Positions 34,471 through 46,929 of a DNA stretch of 64,000 bases are shown here, piece after piece (positions within the stretch are counted from its first letter, which is position 1; the number at the start of each line of letters is the position of its first letter). The translations under genes and the position numbers were made by a program. Location: contig NC_060896.1 of NCBI RefSeq assembly GCF_014805685.1, positions 11,913,389 through 11,977,388 of the forward strand, read 5' to 3'. The notes under the pieces were generated by a model, which was given only the letters and a program-made list of their open reading frames with translations, was not told the DNA's origin and did not search any database. The DNA is from Silurus meridionalis (Eukaryota; Chordata; Actinopteri; Siluriformes; Siluridae).

Positions 34471-36133
34471 ATTCCTGGGTTTTTAGATATCTAACCATTT
34501 TCCAATAGACTGGCCACTCCATATTCATTTATTCATTATTTTAAAATGCAGACTAATTCACACACTAATTCACATACAGGGGCAATCACAGCCACTATTC
34601 TATTTTATTTTTTAAAATAACCACTCATGGTTCTATTTAGAAATGATGTTACAGTTAAATCCCCTGAACTTTGGACCTATGTTGATGTTAATATTAGAGC
34701 TTTTGGTTGTATTGCATAGACATGATCATAATTAATGTAATATTGTGACATCCTTTAATTTGGGATAGTTGTGGGATTTGCCTTTAAGCTTCTGGCATTC
34801 TTAACAGATGATTAGAAAACAACCCACAATATTCCTTCTACTCATTAAAAATCAATATATAGACCCTAAAGCAAGGTTAACTGTGGAAAGGAAAATATCC
34901 CTGGGATGACATGTAAAAGGCAGCAGACTCAAAAGAGAGCCTTCTTCTCGGCAGTGTGGACATAAAAAACGCTACTCCTTTACAACTGTAACAATAAACA
35001 TTCTTCAACCCTTTAATATGTTGAAAGTGATCTTCAGTATGAGTAAATGTGCCAGTTTGTGGGATCAGCATAGGACATTTATTATGATATTTTAATACAA
35101 ATCATGGTTCATGCTCAAGGTAAAGGTAAAAATGACAACAAAACAGTTTGCTAAAGACATTAAAATGTCCTTTGCTGAAACCCCCCCCCCAAAAAAACAG
35201 TTTCTTTGCTGATTCACAAATGTAACATTTCTTAACCATCCTGATATGTAATGATTTCATGAAATCAACTGAAGTTTAGTGCCTCAAGCTAGGTGCTTAA
35301 TGCATTTATATGTTTCTGTCAGCGTGAATTACTTGTGAAGACTCTCCTCTCTATCTTTTCTGTTATGATCTCACTGCAGGTTGACAAATGCGAAAGTGGT
35401 GCAGGTGTTTCGCATTGCAGTGGCAGACACGAAGGCTTTAGTCATGAATGACAGATGCAGTGATTTGTCTGCCTGGAGAAGTGTTTGAGTCAGTGAGTAA
35501 TTGGCAGTGGGGAAACAAAAGGGTGAGAAGCAGAATAAAAAAAAATCCATCCAATTAATTCTGGAATGCAAAATGCAAGTGAATACTATTACCATGCGTA
35601 TGTGTGCATTATACATAAAGTGCTTTCATTTGTAAAATGGTGTGTAGACTACCACAACAAAAATATATTTTGAATCCAGCTTGTGTATATATAGCTGAAG
35701 AACCAATTTTTAGATATGGCAACAGAATGCAAGAGAGTTCTTGAAAGGTTGCAGGGCTATTTTGCTGTCTTATTGTGGTCTCTTTTATTTGTGTCAGGTA
35801 GTTGGCACACACAATTGTCATAGCCTTCCATACTGTTCCATCTCAAGTGATTTCATTCCTGTTGATGGGATTAGAGATCACTCTGTGGGAGGATTTAATG
35901 GAGGCACAAAAACATTTTTTTTTTAGATTTATGATGAATGCTAAATGTTTGTCTTATAAATGATGTGCAGTACTTTCAGTGCAATAAAATGTGTCTACTT
36001 ATTATATAATTAATTCAAATAAGATTGGTTAACACCATACAATAACAGTACATTAATAATCATGCACTAGTACTTGAATTTACCCATTTAAATGTGAACT
36101 AATTATGGGTTAGCATGTGCTAATCACAAACAT

Positions 36134-36207
<74 letters not shown>

Positions 36208-36941
36208 ATTTAATAGCTGGTAAATGAATAAATGTTACTGTTACAAGTTTACCCTTGTAGTGAAGAAGAGGTGCCTCGGTCTCTTGCCACCCCGAGGATG
36301 TGATGGTACTGTGGTAGGATTTCAACAAAAATGGAAGGAATATGACACAAAAACGAGTTGAGATATTTTTAATATTTATTGCTGTTTTTTATTATTAATG
36401 GATTTTTCTACTTTTGATAAGGCAGATTAACTTTATAATTTATATTATGGAAGTAATCCAGAACCATCCAGTGATGTGTATGCAGCTGCATATGACAAAT
36501 TATTTTAAATGTATAATTATGCACATGATTTTCACATTTTCACTTATAGACCAAGTTTAATTTAGTTTAAATGTGTGTTACTTAATACATTTACTTACAC
36601 ACATGTTCTAATGTATGTTAAATGGTTGTTATTCATGCATTAAATCCTTCATCTCAAGTTGTAGTCAAGGCTAGCTTTTCATTAGTTTATGATTAGTAAA
36701 TCCGTTAACCTGTTATTAGCTCATATATTTTAGTTCATGATTATTATGTACTGTTATTGTAAAGTGTAAGCTAAAATAGTGCTGATTAAACTTAAATAAT
36801 TCACAAGATTGTGAGGTGTAAAGGATATTCGAGGAACATCGAGCTAGATGTTACCAAAAAGGGCTTGTTAAAAGGCAATCACTGGTGCTGAAAGATGAGA
36901 CATAACGTTCTAGAAAAAAAAAGATTTTCATGAATTTGTTG
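34471..36941. other. Intergenic, no gene seen
   Basis: AT-rich. A small piece at 34520-34590 (ACTAATTCACACACTAATTCACA) resembles the dispersed repeat at 42.5 kb. The block at 35340-35530 is less AT-rich with no reading-frame support. A TA tract is at 36138-36203. Confidence 0.5.
36138..36203 (+). repeat. (TA)n microsatellite
   Basis: About 33 AT units. Confidence 0.95.
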
Positions 36942-37380
36942 CAGTGCTTGTCAAAAGTTTGAAAATATCCAGTCCTTTATTGTTTTTGAGAGATATGTGC
37001 TGGTTTATTTTGCTAATATGAAAAAAGAAACTAGGTAATTATCTATTGGTATGAAGATTTACTTTGACCAAACAGATATATAAATGTACAATGGTTAAAC
37101 AGGTCATTCCATGATCAATAACACTCCAGCTGACTGCTTGCTGGTTGTATGGTGAAGTTGGTTCCAATTAGCCACAGTCCAGACATAATTACATGGTGTT
37201 GAAGTATGGAATGGTAGACATGTTGGTTTAATATTCTTTTTACCCAGAAAATGTATACAACCTTCCCTGCTCTAAATGAACACCAAACAATTGGTTTGTT
37301 GCATATAAACAAACAGAAAATGCATTGTTATGTCAAAAACAATTAAAGCTCAGGTGTTTCTAAACTTTTGACAGAGAGTG
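36942..37380. mobile_element. Short Tc1/mariner-type non-autonomous element, about 439 bp
   Basis: The left end CAGTGCTTGTCAAAAGTTTG and the reversed right end CACTCTCTGTCAAAAGTTTA form an inverted repeat with GTCAAAAGTTT at its core, a pattern common in fish Tc1-like elements. No transposase frame; the interior is AT-rich. Confidence 0.55.
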
Positions 37381-38080
37381 CTTTGGTGAATTGGGATGTT
37401 TCGATGCTGTCATCCCCTTTACATTCACATTTGTTCACTCAGGTTTGTTGACTGTGGACTGGCTGGCTGCCTCATTTCCCAGAAGTCCCTCATGTCTGTT
37501 TTGCCTTCTGGCTCTTCCTTATCGTTATGCTGTCATTGGTAGTCTTGCGGAAGTCCCTACTTGCAATCTGATCACACTGCATGGTGTTCTTAAATAATAT
37601 TTAACAACAAGGATACCCCCTCCCCATCTCCCACAAGTTACAAGAAAAACCTGTCCCCTGTTGATTCATCCCAATGCCCTACTTCTGCATGGACTTCAAC
37701 ATGAACAGCCCTTGATCCATGACCAAACTCACCTTTATTGCCAAGTGTAATAAGTTGCCTGAACAAGGAATTTGTGATGGTTTGCTGGTGCTATAAAACA
37801 TAAAAAAAAAATATATATATATATAAAACTATAAAAAAATAATAATAATAAACTAATAAATAGGCATTGATTATACAATTTGTGCAGTGCATTTAAAAGT
37901 GTGGCAGTGCAAATGACAATATTTCCCAAATAAGTCCAGGGTGCAGTGTTGCAAACATTGAAGATGGATTTATAAACAATTTGCTACAATGGCTTAGGGC
38001 TACAGTTGCCATTAACCGTTTGTGTCTATCGGTGAACAGTTGCTAACCTCATCATTGACGGATTTATAATGAATTGACAT
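37381..38080. other. Intergenic, no gene seen
   Basis: Mixed-composition sequence; the 68-codon open frame at 37391-37597 has no recognisable feature. Confidence 0.5.
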
Positions 38081-38336
38081 ATGGTGTTGCCCAGAGGAGA
38101 AAATGTTCTCCTATGAATCTGGTTCCTCTCAAGGTTTCTTCCTCATTCCATCTTGAGGAGTCTTTTTGTTGACACCGTCACTATTGGCTTGCTCATTAGG
38201 GATAAATGTATAGGGACAAATTTATGGTGCTAAAACGTATATTCACTATCTTTCTCCTTCTCATTCTGTAAAGCTGCTTTGGGGCAACATCCTTTGTTAA
38301 AAAAAATTGTTGTACAAATAAAATTGTATTTAATTA
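38081..38336 (+). mobile_element. Detached 3' tail of an L2-type fish LINE
   Basis: Includes TCTGGTTCCTCTCAAGGTTT and TTCTGTAAAGCTGCTTTGGG and ends ACAAATAAAATTGTATT. These are the reverse complements of motifs at the left end of the LINE at 59.2 kb (AACCTTAAGAGGAACCAG, AAAGCAGCTTTACA, TTTTATTTGTATAG). A 5'-truncated insertion, as is typical for LINEs. Confidence 0.7.
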
Positions 38337-38856
38337 AATATATATTGGAGCAATAAATTGAAATTTATATCTGTCTTGTAATGGCACACTTTCTTGACTG
38401 TTTCAAGCTTCACTTTTTTGAGTATACCATTTGGGTTTCTATGAGTGAAGGTAAGAGACTTTTACACACAAGAAATGCTTTTACATAACATGCACTCTAT
38501 CCTTTGATGACATCACACATGCTTTTAAACTGACCAAAGGCAGTATGTGTCCTTTAGGAGATTTCTTATTGAATTTCCTTGCCTGTGCTGATATTACTGT
38601 GGTGGTGAGATGTGGATACATCACTGAGAGTGGAAAAATTTATGATATGTCACTTTCAAGAGCAGTAAGGCAGAGGCTCATGCCCATCACCATCTAAGAA
38701 TCCACTCCTTTGTGTGCTTCTGTCAGATATTTCTTGCCTCTTTTTGGATTGAAAGTTGACTGTCAAGTCAAAGTAACACATAATGGGTTTACATGTACAA
38801 AATAATGTGACAACTGCAGAAAATCATTTTTTTACAATAAATAAATAAAATCAGTT

Positions 38857-38910
38857 ACTCAGGTAAAGTGACAATCATTTACAAGTAAAAGATTGTCACT
38901 TTACCTGAGT
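38857..38910. other. Perfect 20-bp inverted repeat with 14-base loop
   Basis: The arm at 38857-38876 (ACTCAGGTAAAG...) is exactly complementary to the arm at 38891-38910, with the loop at 38877-38890. Pairing stops abruptly at both ends. It could be the core of a foldback element or a structured transcript. Confidence 0.85.
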
Positions 38911-38999
38911 TTAAGTACATTTACAATACATGGTAGGCACAGAAAACAAGAATCATATAAAGCTAACCTATAATCATAAAGCATTCCTCAATTAAACAT

Positions 39000-39180
39000 T
39001 ATAAATCCGAAGACAAGCTCAAGACCAGCATTAGCCAAGATGAAGTCAAGACCAAGGCTTAAGGAGATTTAGACCAAGTCAATATCAGATCCAAAAAGAT
39101 TTTGTTTAGCAGTCAATGTCAATAACCATAAATAAAATGTTGAATTTAATTAAAGTCAAAACCGAGATTATCTAGTGTGA
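39000..39180. repeat. Degenerate AAGACCAAG/AAGTCAAGACC repeat
   Basis: Repeated words CAAGACCAG, GTCAAGACCAAGG and GACCAAGTCAATATC form a low-order degenerate array, a type common in fish genomes. Confidence 0.5.
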
Positions 39181-39533
39181 AGATTATATATTATTTAGTA
39201 AAACAAATGACCAAGTGCAAGAACAAATGTAAATAAGTCATAGACAAAATGGAAACCATCTTGTGACCTGACATGGAATCCTGCCCTATTGATAATAAAT
39301 TCATATTGATGGCTAAAACAAAACAAAAAAAAGTAAAAAGGAATAAAGCAGCATTTATGTGAATGCATTTATTAATGTGGCTGCAATATAATATTAATAA
39401 GAATATGAATAAATACAATGTAAAACAGGAAGCAAGTCCAAGCTTAAAAATAAGTGCTGTCTATGCTGGATAAATATGTTCTGACTCTTACCACTGTGGA
39501 AATTGTTTGGTAAACTTATACTAGTCTCATATA

Positions 39534-40745
39534 CAGTATCTCACAAAAGTGAGTACTATAGAAATGAAACTTGTATATATTTTAGAGTAGTCAACGTACA
39601 GCTTGTATAACAGTACAAATTTATTGTCCTCTAAAAATAACTCAACATACAACAATTATTGTCAAAATAGCTGCCAACAAAAGTGAGTAAACACTAATGA
39701 ACCATTTGAAAACTGTCCAAACTGTCAATATTGTGTGTGAGCACCATTGTTATCTAGCACTGCCTTAATCCTCCTGGGCATGGAATTCACCAGATCTGCA
39801 CAGGTTGTTGCTGGGATCCTCTTCCACTCCTCCATAATGACATCACAGAGCTGCTGGATGTAGACACATGGATTCTCCACCTTCTGCTTGAGGATGCCCC
39901 GCAGGTGCTCAATAGGGTTCAGGTCTGGCGACATACTTGGCCACTCCATCACCTTCACCTTCACAAGGCAGTTGTCCGCGGTGTGTTTGGGGTCATTATT
40001 ATTTTAGAAAACAGCCGTTTGGCAGAATGTCACAGAACATGTTGGAATCCATGTTTCTCTCAATTCTCTCTAGTACCAGCAGCACTCATGCAGCCCCAGA
40101 CCATAATGCTACCACCACCATGCTTGACTGTATGCAAGACACAATTTTCTTCACTTTCCTCACCAGGGCATCGCAACACATGCTGGACAGCATCTGAGCC
40201 AAATAAGTTTATCTTAGTCTCATCAGACCACAGGACATGATTCAAGTAATTCATGCTCTTGTACATTTTGTCTTTACCAAACTGTTTGTCTGCTTTCCTG
40301 TGAGCCAGCTTCAGCAGAATCTTCCTTCTGGGATGACGGCCATGCAAACCGACTTATTGCAGCGTGCGGCATATGGTCTGAGCACTGACAAGCGGACCGT
40401 CCGCTTCTGTAACCTCTAAAGCAATGCTGGCAGCACTCGTGCGTCTTTTTTTTTTAAGTCAGCTTCTGCACCTGACACATAGCACAAGGTCTAAACTTCT
40501 TTGAGAGACCCTTGCGATGCCTGTTTTGAGTGGAACCAGTCTTGGAAAACCTCTGAATGACCCTGGCCACTTTACTTGTAACTCAGTTTCACAGTGTTAC
40601 TGATCTTCTTATAGCTTAGGTCATCTTTGTGGAAAGGAGCAATTCTAATTCAAATTCTCATAGAGTTCTTTACCATGGGGTGCCATGTTAAACATCCATT
40701 GGTCAGTATGAGAGAATTGTACTAATAGCACAAAATTTTACCTAC
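39534..40745 (-). mobile_element. Tc1-like transposon (copy B), decayed transposase on minus strand
   Basis: It starts TATA|CAGTATCTCACAAAAGTGAG, the terminal repeat of a widespread Tc1-like family, at a TA site. The minus strand encodes recognisable DD34E transposase parts. 40060-40347 has VLWSDETKINLFGSD (first catalytic Asp) and GGGSIMVWGCMSAAGT. 39725-39964 has WPSMSPDLNPIEHLRGILK (third catalytic residue, Glu in NPIE) and ends with the usual C-terminal helix region. The second Asp (NNDP, about 39990) is in another frame. The right inverted repeat is not found, so the element is truncated as well as frameshifted. Same family and orientation as copy A. Confidence 0.88.
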
Positions 40746-40825
40746 TCTAATACAAAATACACAAATTTATTTGGTCCTGTCAAGCAGACAAAAACATGAA
40801 CATGATTTTTGTTATTTATAAATAG

Positions 40826-40936
40826 GGAGGGTTGCGTTAGGAAGGGCATCCAGCGTAAAAACATCCGAACATGCGGATCATGAATATGGATGATCCGCTG
40901 TGGCGACCCCTAATGGGAGAAGCCGAAAGAAAGTTT
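40826..40936 (+). mobile_element. 3' end fragment of an RTE-type LINE or derived SINE
   Basis: GGTTGCGTTAGGAAGGGCAT, then ATGCGGATCAT, then GATCCGCTGTGGCGACCCCT and GGGAGAAGCCGAAAGAAAG: a motif series I know as the 3' end of RTE-type LINEs and related SINEs in fish. Confidence 0.6.
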
Positions 40937-42490
40937 AATAGGTATTGCTATTTATTCAGACACTAGGAAATTTTTAGTAAACTGTCTTAGGAACTTTACT
41001 GATACTGATGACTCAAAGAATCTTTAAATGAAAGCATGGATGTTTATAGGTATATAGTCTCCAGCACTATAGAACTGTAAACCAATGCTTTCTAGTTTGC
41101 TAATCTGACCACATACCTGAGCCAACTTGGAAGTTGTGTCTCCCTTTTTAAATCGCCTGATCCTTGTTTTTTATTGTCTCACAGCAAGAAGATCATTAAA
41201 AGTGAATGACTGGCAACAGGCACAGAACAAGATGAGCTTTATCCAGCACTATGCAATCACAGATAAGTGACACCTAGTGTAATTTTCTTTTACTCTCTTC
41301 TCTTTATTTCTCTGCCTCTTTACTCTGGCCCTTTCGCTTTTATATTTTTATTATCATCTTATTTTTTTTCCTCTTTGCATGCACCTGATGTCTGTCTTTC
41401 TCACGGAATAAGAAATAAGAGAGGTAGACGTGACCAGAGTATCTATATTCTATATTGTTTGTCTGCTACACATATTAGCGGTTTGTGCAATGCCATTCCA
41501 CAAGGCATCCCTTAAATTTTCCAAATCATTGTGGAATACATTGTGGTGGAAAGAAGTTCGCATTGCAGTTCTTGTAGCCATCAGTTGCTGCAGGGGAACC
41601 AGCCTCTCTCTCATTCAGTCTAATCTTTAATTACCCTGTAATTAAATTAAGACCTATCAGTAAAGCTTACCCAATTATCTAGGTCATGCACGACATTCCT
41701 CGTCACACTCCCTGGATGCGATGCACAACAGTAAACACGTTAACTGCACATGGACGCAACCCGAAGCATCTGAACCACTCTAGGCAGGGTTGTTATGGAC
41801 CTGATACATTTAAGGTGAAATTGAGTGTAAAAGAAATGTAGTGGCATTAAAGAGAAATTGTGAGAAAAAGAGAAAGCAAGAAAAATATAGAACAACCTGT
41901 TCCCTTAATGACAGGTCTGCTGTTTAAGAGGACACTAGGGGAGAGATAGCTTTTAGGAGATAATTATATGACGCAGTTGACCTTGCCTCCTCATCTCAGA
42001 TGTGTGCGTTAGAGAGCCAACTCAGAAAGGTGTACGTTTATGGTTTTATTAATGTGGAATAAGTATTAGACTGCAATATGACAAAGACATAGATTTTTCA
42101 TGGCCATTCGCCTAAACACTAACAGTAGTTGCTTTTCTGCAATGCATTTCAAAGCCTTTTCATTCTTTTTTCTTTTATCACTCATTTATTGACAGAAATT
42201 ATTTCTAGCCACATAACCATTCAGTAAGAAAATTGAAGAATCCTGCGGATGTTCACTGACATCATTCCTTTAGTACTTCTTCTCTGGCATCAAATTCCTT
42301 GCATGCTCATGTATTATTATATAAAGACTGAAAACTGCTCATTGCATGGCAAATGTTTCATTTTTACATTTTAAATCAATGTTAAAATTTACATAGTTGA
42401 ATAGCCCATTTCAGTTTTGCTTTTATGCATGTAATTGTATGACTAATGGTCTCTCAAATATGCACAGTTCACATTAGTAATTTCTTCAGA
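40937..42490. other. Intergenic, no gene seen
   Basis: AT-rich; the 82- and 66-codon open frames at 41267-41630 overlap each other and have no recognisable features. Confidence 0.5.
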
Positions 42491-42496
42491 CACAAT

Positions 42497-42780
42497 CATT
42501 CATTAATTCATTTTCGGTAACCGTTATATGCCAATCAGTTTGGGGGGACTGGAGTTTATCCTGAGAACACTGTTCATGAGGTGTAAATATACCCTGAATG
42601 AGATGTTAGTGCACTAAACAAAGCCATCAAAACCTGCACAAATTATTTACACCTAAGGGCAATTTAGAGTGAATTATTTAACTACCCATATGTTTTTGAG
42701 AAGCGGGAGGACAGCAGAAAACCTGGAGTAAACCACCACAGTGCTTTAAGGTGGCAATTCTACATGCTGTTCCAAAATCC
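42497..42780. repeat. Dispersed fish repeat (CATTTTCGGTAACCG type)
   Basis: Contains TTCATTTTCGGTAACCG, GGAGTTTATCCTGAGAACACT, CACCTAAGGGCAATTTAGAGT, CATATGTTTTTGAGAAGCGG and AAAACCTGGAGTAAACC. Same family in decayed form at 53397-53700, 30000-30120 and 34520-34590. No coding capacity. Confidence 0.6.
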
Positions 42781-45052
42781 ACATACACCACAATAATTCT
42801 GCATTGAATCTTTTATAGCAAAGCATAATTAAGGCTGTTATTACTGAATCAGTTTATAAAATATTCTGTTAAAAATACATAACAGTGGGAGATGTTTCAC
42901 CAATATGTATCGTGTAATCATTCAGCTGGTTTTTACTACAACAGGTAAAGGTCAGTTAAAATAAATAATTGTTGTGAAAAAATTATGGCTTAAAGAATGT
43001 TACACTCTTTACTTTAACTGTGTAAAGGATATTGACTAATATTTGATATTTAACAGAGAATAATAGCATAAATCATATGATGAGTGTGTATGTTTGTGTT
43101 TGTGGCTAACCTATAACAGCCCACATAAGTGTGCTAAAAGGCACTTTCATTGTAAGTCCTTCACATTTTACACCAGGCTGCAATTAGAGCTGTTTTTATC
43201 CGTCATTTTCCTGAGCTGTATGCTTTCATTCTACCTTCCATCCCTGTCATTCCTCTCTTAGCAGATCCCCCACCAGGTAGCCTGCGTCATGGTCCACTAA
43301 AAGACGCTCAAGAAAAAAGGCAAAAAAATCTGTATATTTGAAAAAATTCAGAGGACATTGATTTATGTATCGAGCTTCTCTGAGTGAAACGAGAAGAGAC
43401 AAAGCATCAGCAGTGCCTCTCCAAGCTGAGAGAGCAGGCAAGGACAAAGACAGCCCGCTGATCAATGGGTGGAGAGGGACGAAGGAGGGGGTTACCTGTG
43501 GTTAGTAAAGGAAAAGCAGGCTACAGGGTTGCCATTGTCCCCTTATCTTGGAGGTGACAATGGCTGTGGAAAATAACCATGCTCAAGCAATCAGAAAAGT
43601 GAAAAGGCACACACCCAACCAAAAAACAAGCTTCCCCAAGGCACCATGAACCAAAGAAAGGAGACACAAATGCTGGCAACTCTCCCAGCTCTTACAGAAA
43701 ACAATCATGGTTGATAATAATAATATGTTGATACTTTCCACCATGGAGTATGGAATTATACTTGTAGGTATTTATTACCAGTTTAAGTACCTGATTTGGC
43801 TTTCTCTTATATACCAGTACATGTCAAAGTAATAGTAGTTCAATATAATAATCGCAAGTTTTACATGCTCTTCCAGTGTCCACATAAAGTTCCTTGAGGT
43901 CCTCTTTAAATTGCTTGTAGTCTTAAATGAGTATATGAAATCCATGCAGTAGGCAGTGCATTCAGAGGCTGTTCCTGCCTTACACCTCAGGCTTACAAAA
44001 AATGTATGAATGACTATGTTTGTATGTTACTATACTACATAACTTTGTAAAGGTCTACCACTGCTCACAGCTATTTACACATTGCAGGTTTTGTTGAAAA
44101 TCAAATGATCACATGTTTGTGTTGTCTGACAAGTCATACAGTCATTCAGGGACAGATGCAGGTGCAGGTTTAAGCAGCATATCCAACAGGATAAACACGG
44201 CTAGGCAAGATTCAAAATGTCAAGATCAAAGTATCAAACACAGTATCAAGGCTTGGTGTAGACAGTGACAAAAAGGCATCTGAGTATATATTATATGCAA
44301 TGTTTGAATTAAACAGAATTTTTTTCTTTTTTTTTATGTGAGTGTTGGTGTGTGTAATTGGAAGAAATGTGTTCAGTTAGTGTGGAGTCTAAAGCAGTCA
44401 TGTTTGACGGCCTTGATGTTGGTTGAAAAATGGAGTCTGCATTGCGCTGTGACCTGGCAAGATACAACAGCCAGCCATCTTCTTACAAGGACTGCCAATT
44501 AGGTCCACTTATGCGTCGTGTATTTAAGAAAAAGAACTTGATGTCATCAGTAGTTAGTATGAATGCAAATGAAGGTGACATGGTGGGTTTTGTTCAATTT
44601 CATGCAAATTAAGATTTTAAGATAGGGTACAAATGCTAATTGCATTCCTAATCCTAATCTTAACCCTCGAAATTCTTTACACGTACTGAGGCATATTTGC
44701 AAATGTGAGACCAAGTAGAAACCATAAATCAGTTAGATTAAAAACTTAGATACTTAAATAAAAATTCTATTAATTATACTGTATTCATAATCATGCACAG
44801 TTGGCAAATATAGAATATAGAAATCAGATATTTGCAATATATTAACAGAATAAAATAAAATTTACAATATTATAAAATAGAATAGGCACAAAATAGATAA
44901 AGAATAGAAATAGAAATATGGTTGCATAGTACCACTAGACTTGAACTATGCAGTATATCAACATATTAGCAGCATTCTGTCCATGGAGGCAGATAAGGGC
45001 TGAGATTTACTATTTAATAAAGTGCAGTCTGTGCAAGATGCACAACTAAAAC

Positions 45053-45106
<54 letters not shown>

Positions 45107-45680
45107 ACGCAAAGAGGTAGCTTGAGGTACACTATGTGTCCATGCTCTAGTATTAGTCCTTGGTGTTCTCCTGGCTGAAGGCCCAAATTGTCTTTGGGAA
45201 AAAGCCTACATCCTCTCTGTGTTGTCCTTCAGGGAGCATATATGTTTCCATGACCACAACAGAGAGTCCAGTTGTCCATTGTTGCAATGTACGAGGTCCT
45301 TCATTATGTTTCTGTCCTTGGTCCAGCACCTCTTGCTGTAGATGGACTGCAGGTCAGTAAGATCAGAACAGATGGTATGTTCACCTGATCACACTTTAGA
45401 GCTCATCTCTCCTGATTGGTGCTGTTCCCAAACCAGAAAGTATATTTTCCACCTGGATGCCTTCAGTGGTACAAGTGTCAACATTACTGAGCACCTTGAA
45501 AGGTGGTTTAAAGTTTAATTATGGCACTGTTTAAAGTCATATGGTTGGAGCAGTCATGACAGCTTGAATTACTCTGGTATCCGTAATAATCTAATACTAT
45601 ACTCATGAACACTTCCAATTTTTACTTAAGATTAATTTTGACTCGCTGCTTACACAATATGCAATATCTATACTTTCATT
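42781..45680. other. Intergenic, no gene seen
   Basis: AT-rich. The block at 43190-43560 has a more balanced composition and might be conserved non-coding sequence. Another stretch at 45120-45480 contains a 66-codon frame with no features. A GT tract is at 45053-45105. Confidence 0.5.
45053..45105 (+). repeat. (GT)n microsatellite
   Basis: About 26 uninterrupted GT units. Confidence 0.95.
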
Positions 45681-45682
45681 TA

Positions 45683-46609
45683 CAGTGGAACCCGGTTATG
45701 TCGATGTCCTAGGGGGTCGCCATAAAGCATTGAGATAACCGATGATCGAGATAAACGAAAATCAAAATGGCGGCAATATATTAACGTGCTTGAAATTTCT
45801 TTATGTACATGATGTGCGTTGATAAATGAGAATGTGCATGCACATGTTTTTGAAGGGTTTTTTTACACAACAGCGTTGCCGCGATTTGTTTGATGAAGGC
45901 ATGCTATAAAAATACATACTGTACATGTTTATCTGTCAGGAATCCACCAGCCACGCCCCCTTCGGCCCCCTTCAGCATGTCAGGTGCTTTCTCGGCCCCT
46001 TTCTCTGAAGCTCCGCTTCAATCGCGCACATATGGTGCTCGTTTATCATCATCACCAACTCCTATTTGAACTTCCACACTCTCACTGTCCGTTATTGTTG
46101 GTATATGTTGATTCACGGCGGTAGTTGTTACGCTCATGTGTATCCCGGTACGTGCCTTCCCAACGGCACTCTCTCAACGGCTGCGCTTTTCTTCCCAAAG
46201 CGCACCGCGGATTCCCCTGATCCTGCCGGTGTTCATTCTATGCTTTTGCTGCTCATCCCACGTTCCGCGCCGCCAATGTTCATCGCATAACATTTAACAA
46301 CAAAAGGCATATGTGCACTAACTAACAGCAGAGATTCACCAGTATACAATACAACACCTGTAGCAGCTGTAAGGCTTGATTTTTCCGCCACTTCCGCAAG
46401 TTCTTCTGCGGCTGCACCGAGATAACCGACGTTAAATGGCAAATTTTTTCCCCATTGTGCTCGAGATATCAGGGTTCGGCGACATAAAAGAATCGACATA
46501 ACCAATAAAAAATGCTAAGACAAAGCGAGAATTTGGCGGTTCCACTTCAAAAACGTCGACTTAATAGGGTTGTCGAGATAACCGAGGTCGAGATAAGCGG
46601 GCTCCACTG
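45683..46609. mobile_element. pogo/Tigger-like non-autonomous DNA transposon, 927 bp
   Basis: Exact ends: the left end CAGTGGAACCCGGTTATGTC and the reversed right end CAGTGGAGCCCGCTTATCTC, each flanked by TA (45681-45682 and 46610-46611). The TA target and CAGTGG ends fit the pogo/Tigger branch of Tc1/mariner. Sub-terminal copies of GAGATAACCGA recur inside (for example 45731, 46421, 46575). The interior (45950-46280) is GC-richer, with CpGs, and has no transposase frame. Confidence 0.78.
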
Positions 46610-46929
46610 TATTTATTCATTACCAGTCATTCGTTTACCGCAACATTTTTGCGCCACGGACCGGCCTTTAAGGTGTGACAGATAAATACAACAAAATATG
46701 ATACATAAAAACTGGTATTTTCGAAATATAATAATAAACGTGAATCCACTGTGTTGTTTTTTTGTTAATTTTGCTAGCTTTCGGGTTTAAATTTAGTGGT
46801 AATGTATTATGTGTTACCAGCCAGAGCAGCCCCTTTAAGAAGGTAGAGGATGGAGGTAATACATGTGACCGAGGCAAACTTACATACTTGCATACTTTGT
46901 GATATATCTGATCGTACCTCTGAATGTGA

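Noticed and set aside
46233..46505. 90-codon minus-strand frame inside the pogo-like element
   Set aside because: Lies within the transposon, includes its GAGATAACC repeats, and matches no transposase domain I can identify.
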